DNA of 64,000 nt from assembly GCA_037157565.1 (NCBI GenBank), contig JAZHRO010000002.1, positions 75,380,001-75,444,000 of the forward strand, in the 5' to 3' direction. Both the position numbers and the translations under genes were made by a program. The notes below the pieces were generated by a model. It saw nothing but the letters and a program-made list of their open reading frames with translations, was not told the origin of the DNA and did not search any database. Position 1 is the first letter of the stretch. Each line of letters starts with the position of its first letter. Shown here in pieces: positions 1 through 10,859 of the stretch. This stretch comes from Thalassia testudinum. Its lineage: Eukaryota; Streptophyta; Magnoliopsida; Alismatales; Hydrocharitaceae.

Positions 1-399
1 CGCAAGCAAAACTCCACACTTTCCGTGACAACAAGTGGTAAAATAAAAATCCGATTTTCACGCCTCCCTGAGACCGACACTCGGACTCACCTCCGTTTAA
101 TTATTTTAAAATCGACGTTGCAAGTGCAACTATAACGACACTCTTTAACACACACGCACAAAAGCACGTCAATTACTATAGAATAAGGCAATTGATTCTT
201 AAATTAATTTCTTCCTTTTGTCCTTTCAGGATTAGGGGATGGTTTAAGGAAGAAAAGAACTTACCTGCCTTGGAGTAGTTGACTTGCGGGAGAGATTTTC
301 TCGTGAAATACCTGCAAGATCACAACAAAGCCAAGTAGGGCAAGTTAGTGTTCAATATGATAAAAAGAATGTAGAGACTAGTGATAAATTGTGCGTTGC

Positions 400-417
400 T
401 CCCCGGCAACGGTGCCA
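400..417 (-). other. Primer binding site, tRNA-Asp type
   Basis: The minus strand reads TGGCACCGTTGCCGGGGA, one transition away from the complement of the plant tRNA-Asp 3' end. It sits 3 nt inside the LTR end, the usual position in Athila-like gypsy elements. Confidence 0.85.
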
Positions 418-664
418 TTTTGTTGATGCTCATTTGACTCGATCGTGTTTTAACAGTTAATTACGTCGTAGTATAGGTGATCAAGCGTCATCGACAAATA
501 AAAGTTTTATTACTCGAAAATCAGAGTATCCGAGGTCGAACACAAGGAGCAATTGGAATTTACTACTAATCTCTAGAATGTAATTGAACACTGTAATTAC
601 TCAAAACTTTAATTCAAATGTAAATGCATGAGTTTGAAAAGCAATTATGGTAACAAGAAAGAAT

Positions 665-694
665 TGGACGTCTGATCCCATGATCAGATGTCTT
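665..694. repeat. GACGTC palindrome hairpin in LTR C
   Basis: Arms GACGTCTGAT and ATCAGATGTC around a 6-nt loop; one CpG has decayed to TpG. Equivalent hairpins occur at 35173-35198 and 48621-48646 in the sister LTRs. Confidence 0.8.
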
Positions 695-1075
695 AAAAGA
701 TGTTTCTCTTTTTGTTCTTCTAATTTTCTTCCTTTCTTCTTCTTTGTGCTTGTTCTTTCTCTTCTGCAGTGCTTCTTGCTTTTCTTCTTATTTTCTTCTG
801 TCTTCTAACTTGTCTCTACTTCCTTTGCTTCAGTTTCTGCTTGTCTTCTATTTCTTTTCTTCTTCAGTTCTTCTTCTCTTTTCCCTTCGCCTCTTCCTTC
901 TCTTTTCAATGGCATCCTTCCTTCTTCATTTTTGCCTCTGTTTGCCTTCTGCTTCCTTCTCTTCTTCCCTTGCTAGCAGCAGCCAAGTGTTTGCTTCACT
1001 CCTTCCTTCCTTGCACAAACACAGCAAAGCACAAAACCTAACCCTCTACCCACACCTGTGCGTCTCTCTCTCTCT
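695..1075. repeat. Pyrimidine-rich (TCT/CTT) tract
   Basis: Low-complexity CT-rich sequence on the plus strand, hence GA-rich in the element's own minus-strand transcript. Homologous tracts lie at 35220-35880 and 48665-49115. It makes spurious Phe/Leu/Ser-rich open frames. Confidence 0.9.
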
Positions 1076-2234
1076 GTAAACCACTCGCAGGATGCTCTCC
1101 CAGAGCTGGGTAAACAGGTCGGATCGCGTGCCCGTGAGCAGGCGCATTGGCGTGAGGGTGATGCACGAGGTGTGCTCAGGACAGGGTCAGGTCGGATCGT
1201 GCCAAATCTGTGAGGTGAAACCACAGACGAGGCGACGTAAGATTGGTGAGGGACCTCACCCCAGGTGCATTCGGAGGCACTGAGCAGATATGACAAAAGC
1301 AATTTAAACCACGCCAGCGCCTTGTAAGTTACCGATGTGGGACTAAAGGTTGCTGCCTTCTCTCGCGTGCCCGCAGAACTCCTTCATTCAATTTCCACAG
1401 CTGCGGCCTTCGTTCCGTTGCTCGCTGAACCCCTTGGCTTCGCAAGGCCTGCCCACGTTCGCAGCACCTGGAGCCTTGCTGTCCTGAAGCCTGGAGCGAG
1501 CGTGGAGTTTCTTCGAGTCGCCGTTAATGGCGGCTGGGGCGTGGAACCTGTCATACACGAAAAGAGCCTCGTGGCCTAATCAGATCACCGAGGGACCTTC
1601 GCCTTGTCATGGCGAAGGTGAAGAGTAAGGTGGCTGGCCACGGGGTGGCCTAGGCATGCGTGCCTAGGTCACCCTGTGGCCGGATGGATGGGTGAGTTCG
1701 GAGGACTGTTGTGGAGGCGTAGAGGGACGGTGGATGGGCGGATGTTACTTAGTGAGGTGCGGTGGAGGTTATGTGATGGTTGGCGGGGCGTGTGGGGCTG
1801 CGGAGCGATGGGAGCGCCTCGCCGGAGGGTGGCCAGAAATGAGGAAGGTGACGGTGAACAACGGCGGTCGAGGGGTCGATTGAGTGAAATAAAGTGAGGA
1901 AATGAAAGAGGGGATAGAGGGGAATGATTTTAACCTAACTAAAGGGATGAAGGGGACGAAGAGGCGGACGGCAGTACCTGTTGTCACCGAAGAAGAAAGC
2001 GCCCAGTGGAGGAAGACGGCGGCGACGACGGGGCTACGGCAGCGCGCCGGTGTTGCGCGACGCGGAGGAGGATGAGGAAGATGGGTCTGCCACTGGTTTT
2101 GTGGCAGAGCGAAGAGGAAGGGGAGGGGGGCTCGGTGGAGCTCGTTGGACACCTTGGGCGGAGAAGAAAGAGATGAATTTGAGGTGGAATCCCCGTCAAG
2201 TCAAGCTGAGGAGGTGCGGCCGGAGTTAGGGTTT

Positions 2235-2244
2235 GGTTTATAGG
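2235..2244 (-). promoter_or_regulatory. Candidate LTR TATA box
   Basis: The minus strand reads CCTATAAACC at the position homologous to the TATAAAAGG-type box at 50254-50263 in LTR B. Assigned by position and motif only. Confidence 0.45.
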
Positions 2245-3161
2245 TGTTTGGCCGTGCGTCTGGTGCGTGGATGGCAAGCTTCTAGCCACCGACGTCTCGC
2301 CGGAGATGGAAGTTGGTTAGATACCCAAATCTCTCATGCGTTTGCATGAGAGATTGGGTGCAAATCTGGGATCAAGATCAGGCTTAGATGGAAGGGGATT
2401 CCTCAGAGAATCTCCCTTCCATTTCTGGGAGGGGATCTCTGAGGGATCAGATAGTATTCCCTCTCTAGTCCTCGCCGGAGAAGGAATCTACCCCAATAAT
2501 GGTGGAAGGACCTGATTGTAAGATTGGAGAGGAAGTTAGGGGGGTTTAAGTGATGGTTTTCAAAAGATAGGGACTAAAATGTGATTGGGTGTACTAAACT
2601 GCAAAGTAGGTCAAGATGACCTCCCCTTAGGTCCAAATTTTGGTAAAACCTAATTTGGACCTAAGGAATCCAATGGTGAAGTTGGATTTTAGGTTTGACC
2701 ACGTTTGACTGGATATTTTGCGTAAAAACCCAAATTAGGTCAATTGATGAGCTAGGACCCTATTCTAGGTCAAACTAGGTTCCAAAGGCCAAATTGAATG
2801 TTATAAACCCTAGGGGATATTTTTCCATGATTTTTACAGGGTTTACTTGATTTTTATCCTGATCGAAACCTTGTTGAATTAAGAGGGTCTGTTTTAGGGT
2901 TATAAGATGTCATTTAATTCCTAGATTGCACATGAACCCATTTCTGATTGATTCAACCCACTTTTTATCTCATTTAGACCATTTGACCTATACTTTGTCT
3001 CTGATAAATTCTGTTTATGTACTGCAATGGTAAAATTGTAGTTTTAACCTTTATTTCATATTTTCTTCTCAGAACACTTATACCTTCAATTAGGCCCTCT
3101 TCTAGGTCATGTAGGAGCTTTTACTCTCTTTATTAGGTCAAAATGAGATAGTTATGGCTCA

Positions 3162-3178
3162 TGATGAGGCTCTCATCA
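3162..3178 (-). repeat. LTR-start hairpin, LTR C
   Basis: The minus strand begins TGATGAGAGCCTCATCA: a perfect 7-bp stem with a 3-nt loop starting at the first LTR base. Confidence 0.85.
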
Positions 3179-3476
3179 GGCCTTATCTACTTGAACCCAC
3201 TAGTGACAAGAAAGGTCGATGCAGTAACCGCGTTAACCTTTAGTGGTGTCTCGCCGTGCGGGGTGTCTTAAGGGGTCCCACCCTTCTAGCCAGCCAAGTA
3301 ATTCAAGGGTTGATCTAACCTAGTTGTGTTTTGTGGAGCCAAGATCAAGTCTATTTAGGGATTGATACTTTAAGGCCTAGTTTGATTGCTCGTATTAAAA
3401 GGGCGGGGTATTCTCTCATCTGTCTTCTCCCTCTCATGTATATACTTTCTTCTGGTACATTGATGCTAAAAGGTGT

Positions 3477-5255
3477 ATGAACCCTGATTTGGTACCATCT
3501 GTAGAGAGTAAACTAAGGAGAAGACCTAATTTTTCTGAATACATTCCAATGATTAATTGCCATGAGGAAGAACTAATTGAGGAGGAAACCATGAACCCAT
3601 ACTCTTTTGCCTCACACTATCATAACCCATCTATTACTTCACATTCTTTAGGTTGGGAGAACTCTCCTCAATACATGGGACTTGATTCCATTGCCTACAC
3701 CTCATATTCCCTGGGCATAGCCAGGCCTACCTCGAATCCCACACGAATTGTTGGATATCAAGGAGCTGTGCAACCTCAACTGACACTCTTCATATAAGAC
3801 TAGCACTTGACTGGCATGACCAGTTATCTTGATCGGTTCAGCCAGACTCATCTTCCCCCGAATCAGGGATATGCCTTAGAATCCCAATACCTAGGATATC
3901 AATCCTATCCTAAAAATCACTTTGCAGATTATCCTAATTCCACCCAAACCTCTTCACCTTCTTATTGGGATAACCCTACAGCACCTGACCAATGATATGA
4001 TTCTTACTCTAGGTATTCAAATGATGGATATTTTGATTTGACTGAGGTTAGAAACTCTGAAAATTATTATCCTCATCCTGATCAAATCCATGACCATGGC
4101 GGTGATTCTGAGATCACCCAAGTACTCCAAGTAGTCCAGGGGATGAGAGAAGCTAATAAAAGAAATACAGATAATCTGACAAAATAGCTCAATAGAATCC
4201 AAAAAGCACAAGCTAAAAAAATTGGTCCGAGTATGGAACAAGTTGGTGGTAAGCCACTCAAGGTTGAGGATCCAACCTTAAGTATGACATCTTATCAAAT
4301 CCCAACCTCCACATACACTAAGCCCACCCACCAGCCTCGTGATTATGCAAAATAGATCCTTTTTATCCCAAAAGCTGACTTTGAGGAGGAAGGCTCACTT
4401 GAGGAAGTATATCTTAATTTAGGCCCTGAATTGCAACCATTCTATTTTGAGGAGCCAATTCATAGTGAACTGGAGTAAGAGTCTTTTATATTTAAAGACA
4501 CATAATTGGATTACATGGAAGATTTGGGAGATTTAGAGCAAGATCAAGAAGAAAGAAAGATTGTGAATAGTGACACTCCCAGCCAAGCCCAGCTGGATGG
4601 CTATGATGAAATCTTGTTTGAGGATTACCATGATCAGATATGCTTAAATGATTCGATATTTGGATTTGGCAATACTGATCATTCCCATATAGAAGTCAAA
4701 TCTGCTTTCACTTCTGTTTCAGCTAATTTACACCTTTTTCTCCCCATCCACCAAAGCCCTGAGGAAAAACTTGACCATTATCCCCAACATCTCGAGATTG
4801 AGGAAAACAGACAATCCCCTTATGAAAAAGATGTTCAAGAAATTGCATAATTACTGGGGATGACTTATGAGGATCTATCTGAGGAAGCAAAGACTTTAGC
4901 TGAATCATGGGATTTGGAAGAATTTGACTTGATCGATGCGAAATAAGAAGATATTCCCACATAAGATATAGTCCAAAAAGGACTTGAGGTGTTGACTAAT
5001 CCAAACCCCGATCTTATGGTTCTAAGGAAAAATGAATTAAAACAAGATTTAGGCGACTTAAATGAGACAATTGATCATCCCTGGGATAAGATTGAGGACT
5101 CTGATAAGTCTGGAACTACTGAGATGGACCACTGTATCTTATTTGACTCAACAACTCGACATCCATCCATAGTTGATTTGACTTGTGAAGTGGTTTCTTA
5201 TACCATTTCAGACTACACCTCTCGGGTTCCTCCTTTCATTTCCCATCACTTTTAG
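3477..5255 (+). pseudogene. Acidic ORF of non-autonomous gypsy family (element 2 copy)
   Basis: One reading frame runs about 593 codons from 3477 to 5255. It is broken only by in-frame stop codons (for example at 3795, 3993, 4185 and 4848), and I found no frameshift between its open segments. The product would be acidic and rich in Asp, Glu, Asn, Gln, Tyr and Pro, with stretches such as EDLGDLEQDQEERK and DGYDEILFEDYHDQ. It lacks the gag helix motifs, CCHC knuckle, protease DSG, integrase HHCC and RT YxDD. Its position and composition match the frames at 16823-18209, 33039-33950 (-) and 45206-46918 (-). Function unknown; it could be an extra ORF captured by this lineage. The ATG is uncertain and the frame may begin further upstream. 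Confidence 0.65.
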
Positions 5256-7241
5256 GACCTGTACGATCTATTCCCTATAGACCATATTGTATCCACCCCA
5301 TCCTCCTTCCTCATGTATTAATTCTTAAGGTTGCCACTATCTACTTTCCACTCTGGCTCCTGCACTAATATTCTTCTCTTTTGTAGCATCTGGCTGCAAA
5401 TAGTTTCAAGCCTGTTCACTTTATTTTTTTGACCCTTTGGGCTTGGTATTCACCATCAGCTGGTTCGCATTTGTGGATCATTGATCCTTGTGCTGCATGA
5501 ACATATCTTTATTTTAATCCTAACCCAACCCATCAATCTACTCATTCATTTTTAGGTTTAAGTCCGGCAAATGACATTAAACTTAGCGCTGGCTGGGAGG
5601 TAACCTAGTATTCATCACAGGTAGCTTTGCATCCATGCTAACCTGGATTAAAAGAAAAGTCAGGTGATATCCCCTCCTCTTGCTTATTATATTTTGATTT
5701 TCATGCATACATTTCAATGAGGACATTGTAATGAATAGGCGTGGGGGGGTGGACATTACATGTCTTATTTTTATGTCACAAAAAAAAAAAAGCATTTAGG
5801 CATAAAGAATTTTTATTAAGGTTTTATTAGGGATTTATTCTTAAGTTGATTTCTGAGTTTAGAATCTAGTACAATTTCACACTTACACGTAGAATTTGCA
5901 ATGGATCCTTTGTGAAGACCGATAAACATCTTTAGTTTATCTAGAAGAAGTAGTGATTCTTCTCCTAAGCTCTTGGACAGTAATTAGGGAGTCAAGCAAA
6001 ATATCTTCTAACAGATCCACCAAACGCATGTGAGATGAGAGTAGAAAGTTTACTGGTGCTCTAAGGCTAGTATGAGGAATCTTAAACTCTGGATAATGAG
6101 ATAATGATACTCGGATTTAGGCATAGTTTTCGCTCTCGGTTTCTACGTACAAGTTCTTAGTGCGAACATCTTTTGAGAGCCACCAAATAAGGCAAAATAC
6201 GTAGAAAGCGAGTTTCGATAAAACTATGACTAAAGTGGATGGTCACGACTATCCTTTACAGAATCCTCGGCTGAAGGAGGGTAATAATTGGAACTTCCAC
6301 CAAATAAGCCACTCGATATCTTCTTGAACATCCCCCAATCCCAAATAATGCCTCGTGAATAAAAGTCATATGTGTTACTGTGTTGTGTTGTAGATGTCTG
6401 GATGCAAAAGAAAAAGAAAAAGAAAGAGGTATATATGTCTATGCATATAGAAAAAAAATAATATACATATACAAAAAAAAGTAGAATAGAAAATAAAAGA
6501 AAAAAAAGACTTTATAAGTGTTTTTAGAGTTTATTTCAAGTGTATTGAGGCAACAACACCCATCACCCTTACGATCCACCAAAAACAGCCTTGACCTACT
6601 TTTTTGTATTTCTGGCTGCCTGAATATGAGCTGAGGAATGCTGACTTAGCCGTAGAGTTATCAGAACCTAATCAAAGTGTTAGTGCCGAGAGAGACCACC
6701 AAATATATTGATAAATCTGGTGAGATTGCGAGCTCAGAAAGAAAGAAAAGAAAATGAGAGAGAAAGAAAGAGAACACGTACAAAAGAACTAAAGAGAGCA
6801 CAGTTTCTCCGCCTCTCTCTGAGTTGAATTATTTAATAATCTGGAAATCTAGGTTCTAAAGTACTAGTCTATATGTAGCACTAGATGAGTGTGAGCTACC
6901 AAAAATAAACCCACTTGACTCAAAAAAATCTTCTACCTAACGCAAAAGCTGGGGCTAAATTTACAAATTACTTCATAATCCCAAAGGAAGAAGTTTGCCT
7001 ATCCCAAAAGATTCTTACTACGGGTCAAGTATGAGCTTTAGATGTAGATTGACTTTTCATTTGGATCTGCTCCATAGACTACAACAAAGCTTATTCACGA
7101 TTATCTGGATTACTAAAGTATTGGATGAAAACAAAACACATAAATCTCTAGTCAAACTCTTGATAGAAACCTGTTATTTAGGACCACTTTGCATTTAATC
7201 TTGCATTTGCTAGGGACTAGCAAGATTTAGGCATGGGGTTG
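5256..7241 (+). other. 3' noncoding region of element 2 with two purine tracts
   Basis: No gene. It holds the GGAGGTAACC motif (5596-5605) that commonly follows the last ORF in Athila-like elements, a first G-rich tract (5737-5752), an A-rich stretch (6405-6520), a GA-rich stretch (6735-6785), and the tract before the LTR, TTAGGCATGGGGTTG, ending at 7241. The block GGGACTAGCAAGATTTAGGC (7213-7232) recurs before the LTR starts at 20038 and, inverted, after 37963. Confidence 0.65.
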
Positions 7242-8796
7242 TGATTGCATAGCAATCATGCAACCTAAAACACCTGAATTGAGCTAGATTCTAGCATAAC
7301 TTCGAGTCAATGCATGCATAAGCATCATAATTTGCATACTAGTTAGTTTGAGTAACCGTATAGATAATATTGTCATTTTATGGCCTAAAAGAGAGATGAT
7401 TTTAATCATAGATGATTCGAAGCCACATATGTCAGATCTGATCAGAACGACGACAAAGTCGAACAGTTCCAAAATCATCCTGATCAGACAACCAGAGCAT
7501 CATGTATAGTCCATAGAAGAATGGAGATCATTGAGCCAAAGGGCAAAGATCTAGACCTCAGATGGCAAATCTAATCACACGGATGGATCCAGATTGACGT
7601 TCGCAGTCCAACGATGCAGAAATCAACTTAATCGGAGGCCTATGTCATCAGATATAAAGAAAAGAAGAACATATGACCACGATGGTGTCACGTGGCACCC
7701 TCGCAGCCGCCCCTCTTCATGCCCCCAACTCCTGAAGGCACCTCTCCTCACAACGTAGGTCATTGGATCTTCATCCAACGGCCACGAGTGTGCGCATGTA
7801 ACCGCGGGATGCGGGTTTGAGCCCTATGCTGTGCAAAATTGATGCGGCGTCGGTGGGCAGGCATGCGCAGGAGCAATTGTGTGATCTAATGGCACACAAT
7901 GCGCCACATGGCGTGATTAGAGTGCATCACGGGCGGACGTGCGATTGCGCGGGTTGTTGCGAGATCAGGAAGGTGCGAGAAGTGCGTGTAGGATTTGAAA
8001 GGCACGATGAGCATGCGTTTAAGCCGTCTGATTGCAAGATCGGATGATGACGATGAGGCGGGATTTGATGGCATGCGACGAAGGAGAAAGCGTGAAGGCG
8101 CGGGTGAGCGGGAGTCGTGCGATGATGACCTGAGGGCGCACAGCGTGCCACGTGTCGCCACCAAAACGAATCCGAGCATAGAAGGCCTTTTGAAGGTTAT
8201 TTTTAGGCCAAATTAGAGCCGTTGATCTCCCGATTAATGGATTTGATTAGCCAAGGGGTTGTTGCACAAGATTAAGGGCTGGAATACCCTTTTTGCCCTT
8301 TACAAAAGCTATAAAAGAAAGCCCAGGGCCCCCCCAGTTGAAGGATTTTCTGCAACTTTCGTCTCCTTTGCAACTTTCGTCTCCTCTGCAACTTCGCTCT
8401 GACTTCATCCTAGCACTTTGGATCTGAGGTGTTGCCGCATCTCGCACAAGCATCCCGCAAGCGGCGTCGTTTCTCTGCCACTTTCTTCTTTCTCTCTCTC
8501 TTTCTTTCCCTCTCTCTCTCTATCTATTTTTACTTTTTGCATAGCAATTTCTATTATATAAACTCTTTATTAATGTAATGAAATTTGATCTTGTGAATAT
8601 TTGATGTGTCTCTATACATATATACATATATAAATATCTTGTTAAAACTAATTTCATTGAAAAGCTTCAGTTAAAAATTAAGATTGCCTCCCTGCGAACG
8701 ACCCGGTACTCACTGGTTTTATAAATATTATTTGTCGTCGTGTTTTCGCACTATACTACAACTAAACAACTTTTAATTGCGATCATGCGCCGAACA
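7242..8796 (+). repeat. 3' LTR of element 2
   Basis: It starts TGATTGCATAGCAATCA, a perfect 7-bp hairpin directly after the polypurine tract. It ends with a U5 block (about 8680-8760) containing 'CTCCCTGCGAACGACC' and 'CACTATACTACAAC', typical of this LTR group. The U3 region (7420-7900) resembles 10860-11500. The right end (CGAACA, 8796) is the best CA dinucleotide but lacks a verified target duplication. Confidence 0.65.
8485..8530. repeat. TC-rich low-complexity stretch
   Basis: Run of TTTC/TCTC units inside the 3' LTR of element 2. Confidence 0.8.
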
Positions 8797-8828
8797 GAGC
8801 GCGTGGGAAATTTTTTGAGGGAGCAATT

Positions 8829-9142
8829 GTGACAGTTCCACTTGAAACCATCACCAAAGGGAACTCTATGGTCACGGTCTCACTAGGAGTCGTCACCAAA
8901 GGTAAGGCTATGGTCACGGTTCCACTTGGAACCATCACCAAAGGAAGCCTATGATCACGGTCTCACTTGAAATCGTCACCAAAGCCTTTTGTCACAGTCC
9001 TCATACCCATCACAAAAGGTTAAAACAAAAAACAAATCCCGCTCTCTCACAATGGTCACGATTTTGAGTGGAACTGTCACCATAAGTTACTTTTGGTGAT
9101 AGTTACCAAAACTGTCACCAATTCCCACTTTCCTAGTAGTGT
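8829..9142 (-). mobile_element. CACTA-type transposon terminal fragment
   Basis: The right end reads CACTACTAGGAAAGTGGG on the minus strand, a CACTA-type terminus. Inside it lie several subterminal repeats related to GGAACCATCACCAAAG, in both orientations (8830-9120). No left CACTA terminus and no transposase is seen, so this is one end or a small derivative. It abuts element 2 on the left and an LTR-like piece on the right. Confidence 0.65.
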
Positions 9143-9702
9143 GAGTTCACATAGCATATATAGGCAAGTATGAAATTCCATGGATAGTTGTACGAGTCCT
9201 GATTAGACCCATACATGAAAGAGAGGAAGACAATTTGTTTGAAAAGGATCTGATCTTCGTTATTGTTCCAAGGATATATGGAAAATATGAAAATGTGTAA
9301 CCCATGATAGGATTGACAGTGAATCTAGGATTTAATCTTAAGGGTTACATATGTCTATAAGTGTGAATGGGTCATAGGTATTTAGACTACTTAAGGGAGG
9401 CATAGCACCATAAAATTCATGAATCCTATACTCTTCATTATTAGTGTGATAAAACCAATAATGATTTTGATGGATTCTTATTTGTAGTATAAATTAAATG
9501 TGATTTAAGGAGTTGAATTGCATTTAATTTAGTATAATTGCATCTAATTTGATTAGGTTAAAATCCAATGGTTAGATTGTAATTAATTTATGTTTAAATA
9601 CTAGATCTAAACATCCCATCAATTGTTATGAGATGTCCATAATTTTGCGGTATTCAACATTTAACACTGAAATTAGACATCAATTCAAATAGGATCTAGA
9701 CA
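9143..9702 (+). repeat. Repeat X, copy 1
   Basis: Noncoding, AT-rich. It matches the reverse complement of about 20640-21170 over most of its length; shared blocks include AGTATGAAATTCCATG, TGACAGTGAATCTA and CTAATTTGATTA. Copy 2 continues leftward into a minus-strand TATA box at 20567, so X is probably an LTR U3 segment. Here it ends abruptly where repeat Y begins. Confidence 0.7.
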
Positions 9703-10041
9703 TCATAAGTCCATTTCAATGAACTACAAGTAGGCCTAAGTTAGTTAAATCCCACATTATATGATACATTAGTGTATGCAATTAACTATGGAATAAGTAC
9801 ATGAATATGATTTAGTCGTATTCACATTTCTTAGCATAATGTGCCCCCTTATGTAGTATAAATAATTATTTACTTCTACTTTATTTGTACGAATATTGAT
9901 GGAGTTGAATAAGGAAGATAGCCTTTAAACAAATTCTAGAGGCACTCGGTCTTGCCTGCAAATTTCCCTTTCCAAAAGGGTGAAAGACCACCTTTCATGA
10001 CTTGCAAGTAGGATCTAATGGAGGTTGTCCCCTTTGCATTC
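9703..10041 (+). repeat. Repeat Y, copy 1 (gypsy LTR start)
   Basis: Direct copy of 20038-20365; shared blocks include AAGTAGGCCTAAGTTAGTTA and GACTTGCAAGTAGGATCTAA. In copy 2 the sequence begins with TGATGAG immediately after a polypurine tract, so Y is the beginning of a plus-strand LTR. In copy 1 the first bases have decayed (TCATAAG). Confidence 0.65.
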
Positions 10042-10859
10042 AAGGCCTCCTTGTGATTTGAATATATGCCAAATTGGGAAGAGCAAGATCCATGAATTGT
10101 GGATTTAGATTTGAAGCAAATGGGGGCTACCATATAAGACCTCTTAGAGGACAAAAGGGCATTCTTCATCCCTTGACCAATGCAAGAAAGAAGAGAGAAG
10201 AAGATAGGAGGTTGTTCTTTCTTCCTCCTTCCAACACCCTCTCCATCTCCATGGGCGTGGACTGCCCAATCTCTGCATTGATGTACGACAATCCTTGAGG
10301 ACGGTTTAAGTTCCTCTGTCACCTATGACCCCTCAGGACGAGCATCACCATCACCGCCCCATGGAGAGGTCATCTCCACACATCGGCCTTATTCGACTCT
10401 CTAGTTGCAGAGATCTAAGGATGTTGTGCCACGCCATCGCCTCATCTGCCATCACTGAGAGGAGCCACTAGCTCCACACCCAGGAGCTCCCCCCTAGACA
10501 CCCATCCTTGTGGTGACAACGCAAGGAATGTTCAGGTACCACCTCCACGTCCCAATGGTGACAATGTCAGGATTGGCCATCTCCACCATGCCTCACTACC
10601 TCTTCTTCCTCTCTTTCCATCTCTCTTATTTCTCTATTTTGATTTAATTATTTTTCGAGCATTCAATCTTTGTGAACCTTGTTTGAGATGGAATAATATA
10701 TCGATGATGCTTGTCTTCCCTGTAGATCAATGATAAATACACAATTATTCACAATAAAATGCCTATTTATGCGTATTCCTAGACTCATAGATGCATTCAA
10801 CATTATAAATATTGCATAAGATGCATTATCATGCATTTAGAATAGATTATGTAATTTGT
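10042..10859. other. Noncoding stretch between LTR fragments
   Basis: No gene recognised. Short frames at 9936-10322 (-) and 10074-10298 (+) are not homologous to anything I know. The part from 10330 to 10620 is C-rich and from 10620 AT-rich; both look like LTR interior. Confidence 0.4.

Larger units (their letters stand above)
1..3178 (-). mobile_element. Ty3/gypsy (Athila-like) element 1, 5' end only
   Basis: Read on the minus strand this is an LTR (421-3178), a 3-nt spacer, a tRNA-Asp primer binding site and the first 400 bases of internal leader; the rest lies left of the window. The leader at 220-395 is clearly homologous to 48170-48335 of the 19-kb element, so both belong to one family. 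No coding sequence is visible in the piece present. The 5 bases following the LTR (GGCCT, 3179-3183) should be the target duplication, with its partner outside the window. The insertion appears to have hit element 2, whose 5' part is missing here. Confidence 0.85.
421..3178 (-). repeat. 5' LTR of element 1 (LTR C)
   Basis: 2758 bp bounded by TG..CA. It is colinear with the LTRs at 34913-37963 and 48359-53922. Shared landmarks are a U5 end with the conserved 'CTCCCTGTGTTCGACCTCGG' type block, a CT-rich tract (695-1075), a GC-rich stretch (1660-2230), a short inverted repeat near 2390-2460 and the start hairpin at 3162-3178. Small open frames in it are by-products of the pyrimidine tract and the GC-rich part. 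Confidence 0.85.
3179..8796 (+). mobile_element. Gypsy element 2, non-autonomous, 5'-truncated
   Basis: A plus-strand element retaining a decayed acidic ORF (3477-5255), a long 3' noncoding region with two purine tracts, and a 3' LTR from 7242. Its 5' LTR and leader are absent, most simply because element 1 inserted into it and its left half lies outside the window. The layout matches the elements at 15-20 kb and, on the minus strand, at 30.9-34 kb and 34.9-53.9 kb. No gag, protease, integrase or reverse transcriptase motif is seen in the retained part. Confidence 0.7.

Noticed and set aside
744..1079. Hydrophobic Phe/Leu/Ser-rich open frames (also 35437-35754 and 48726-49088)
   Set aside because: They are translations of the CT-rich tracts in three LTR copies, differ in length and have no conserved start or domain.
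1769..2152. Pro/Ser-rich minus-strand frame in LTR C
   Set aside because: Not open at homologous positions of LTR A and LTR B; the similar LTR B frame 49769-50167 is differently placed.
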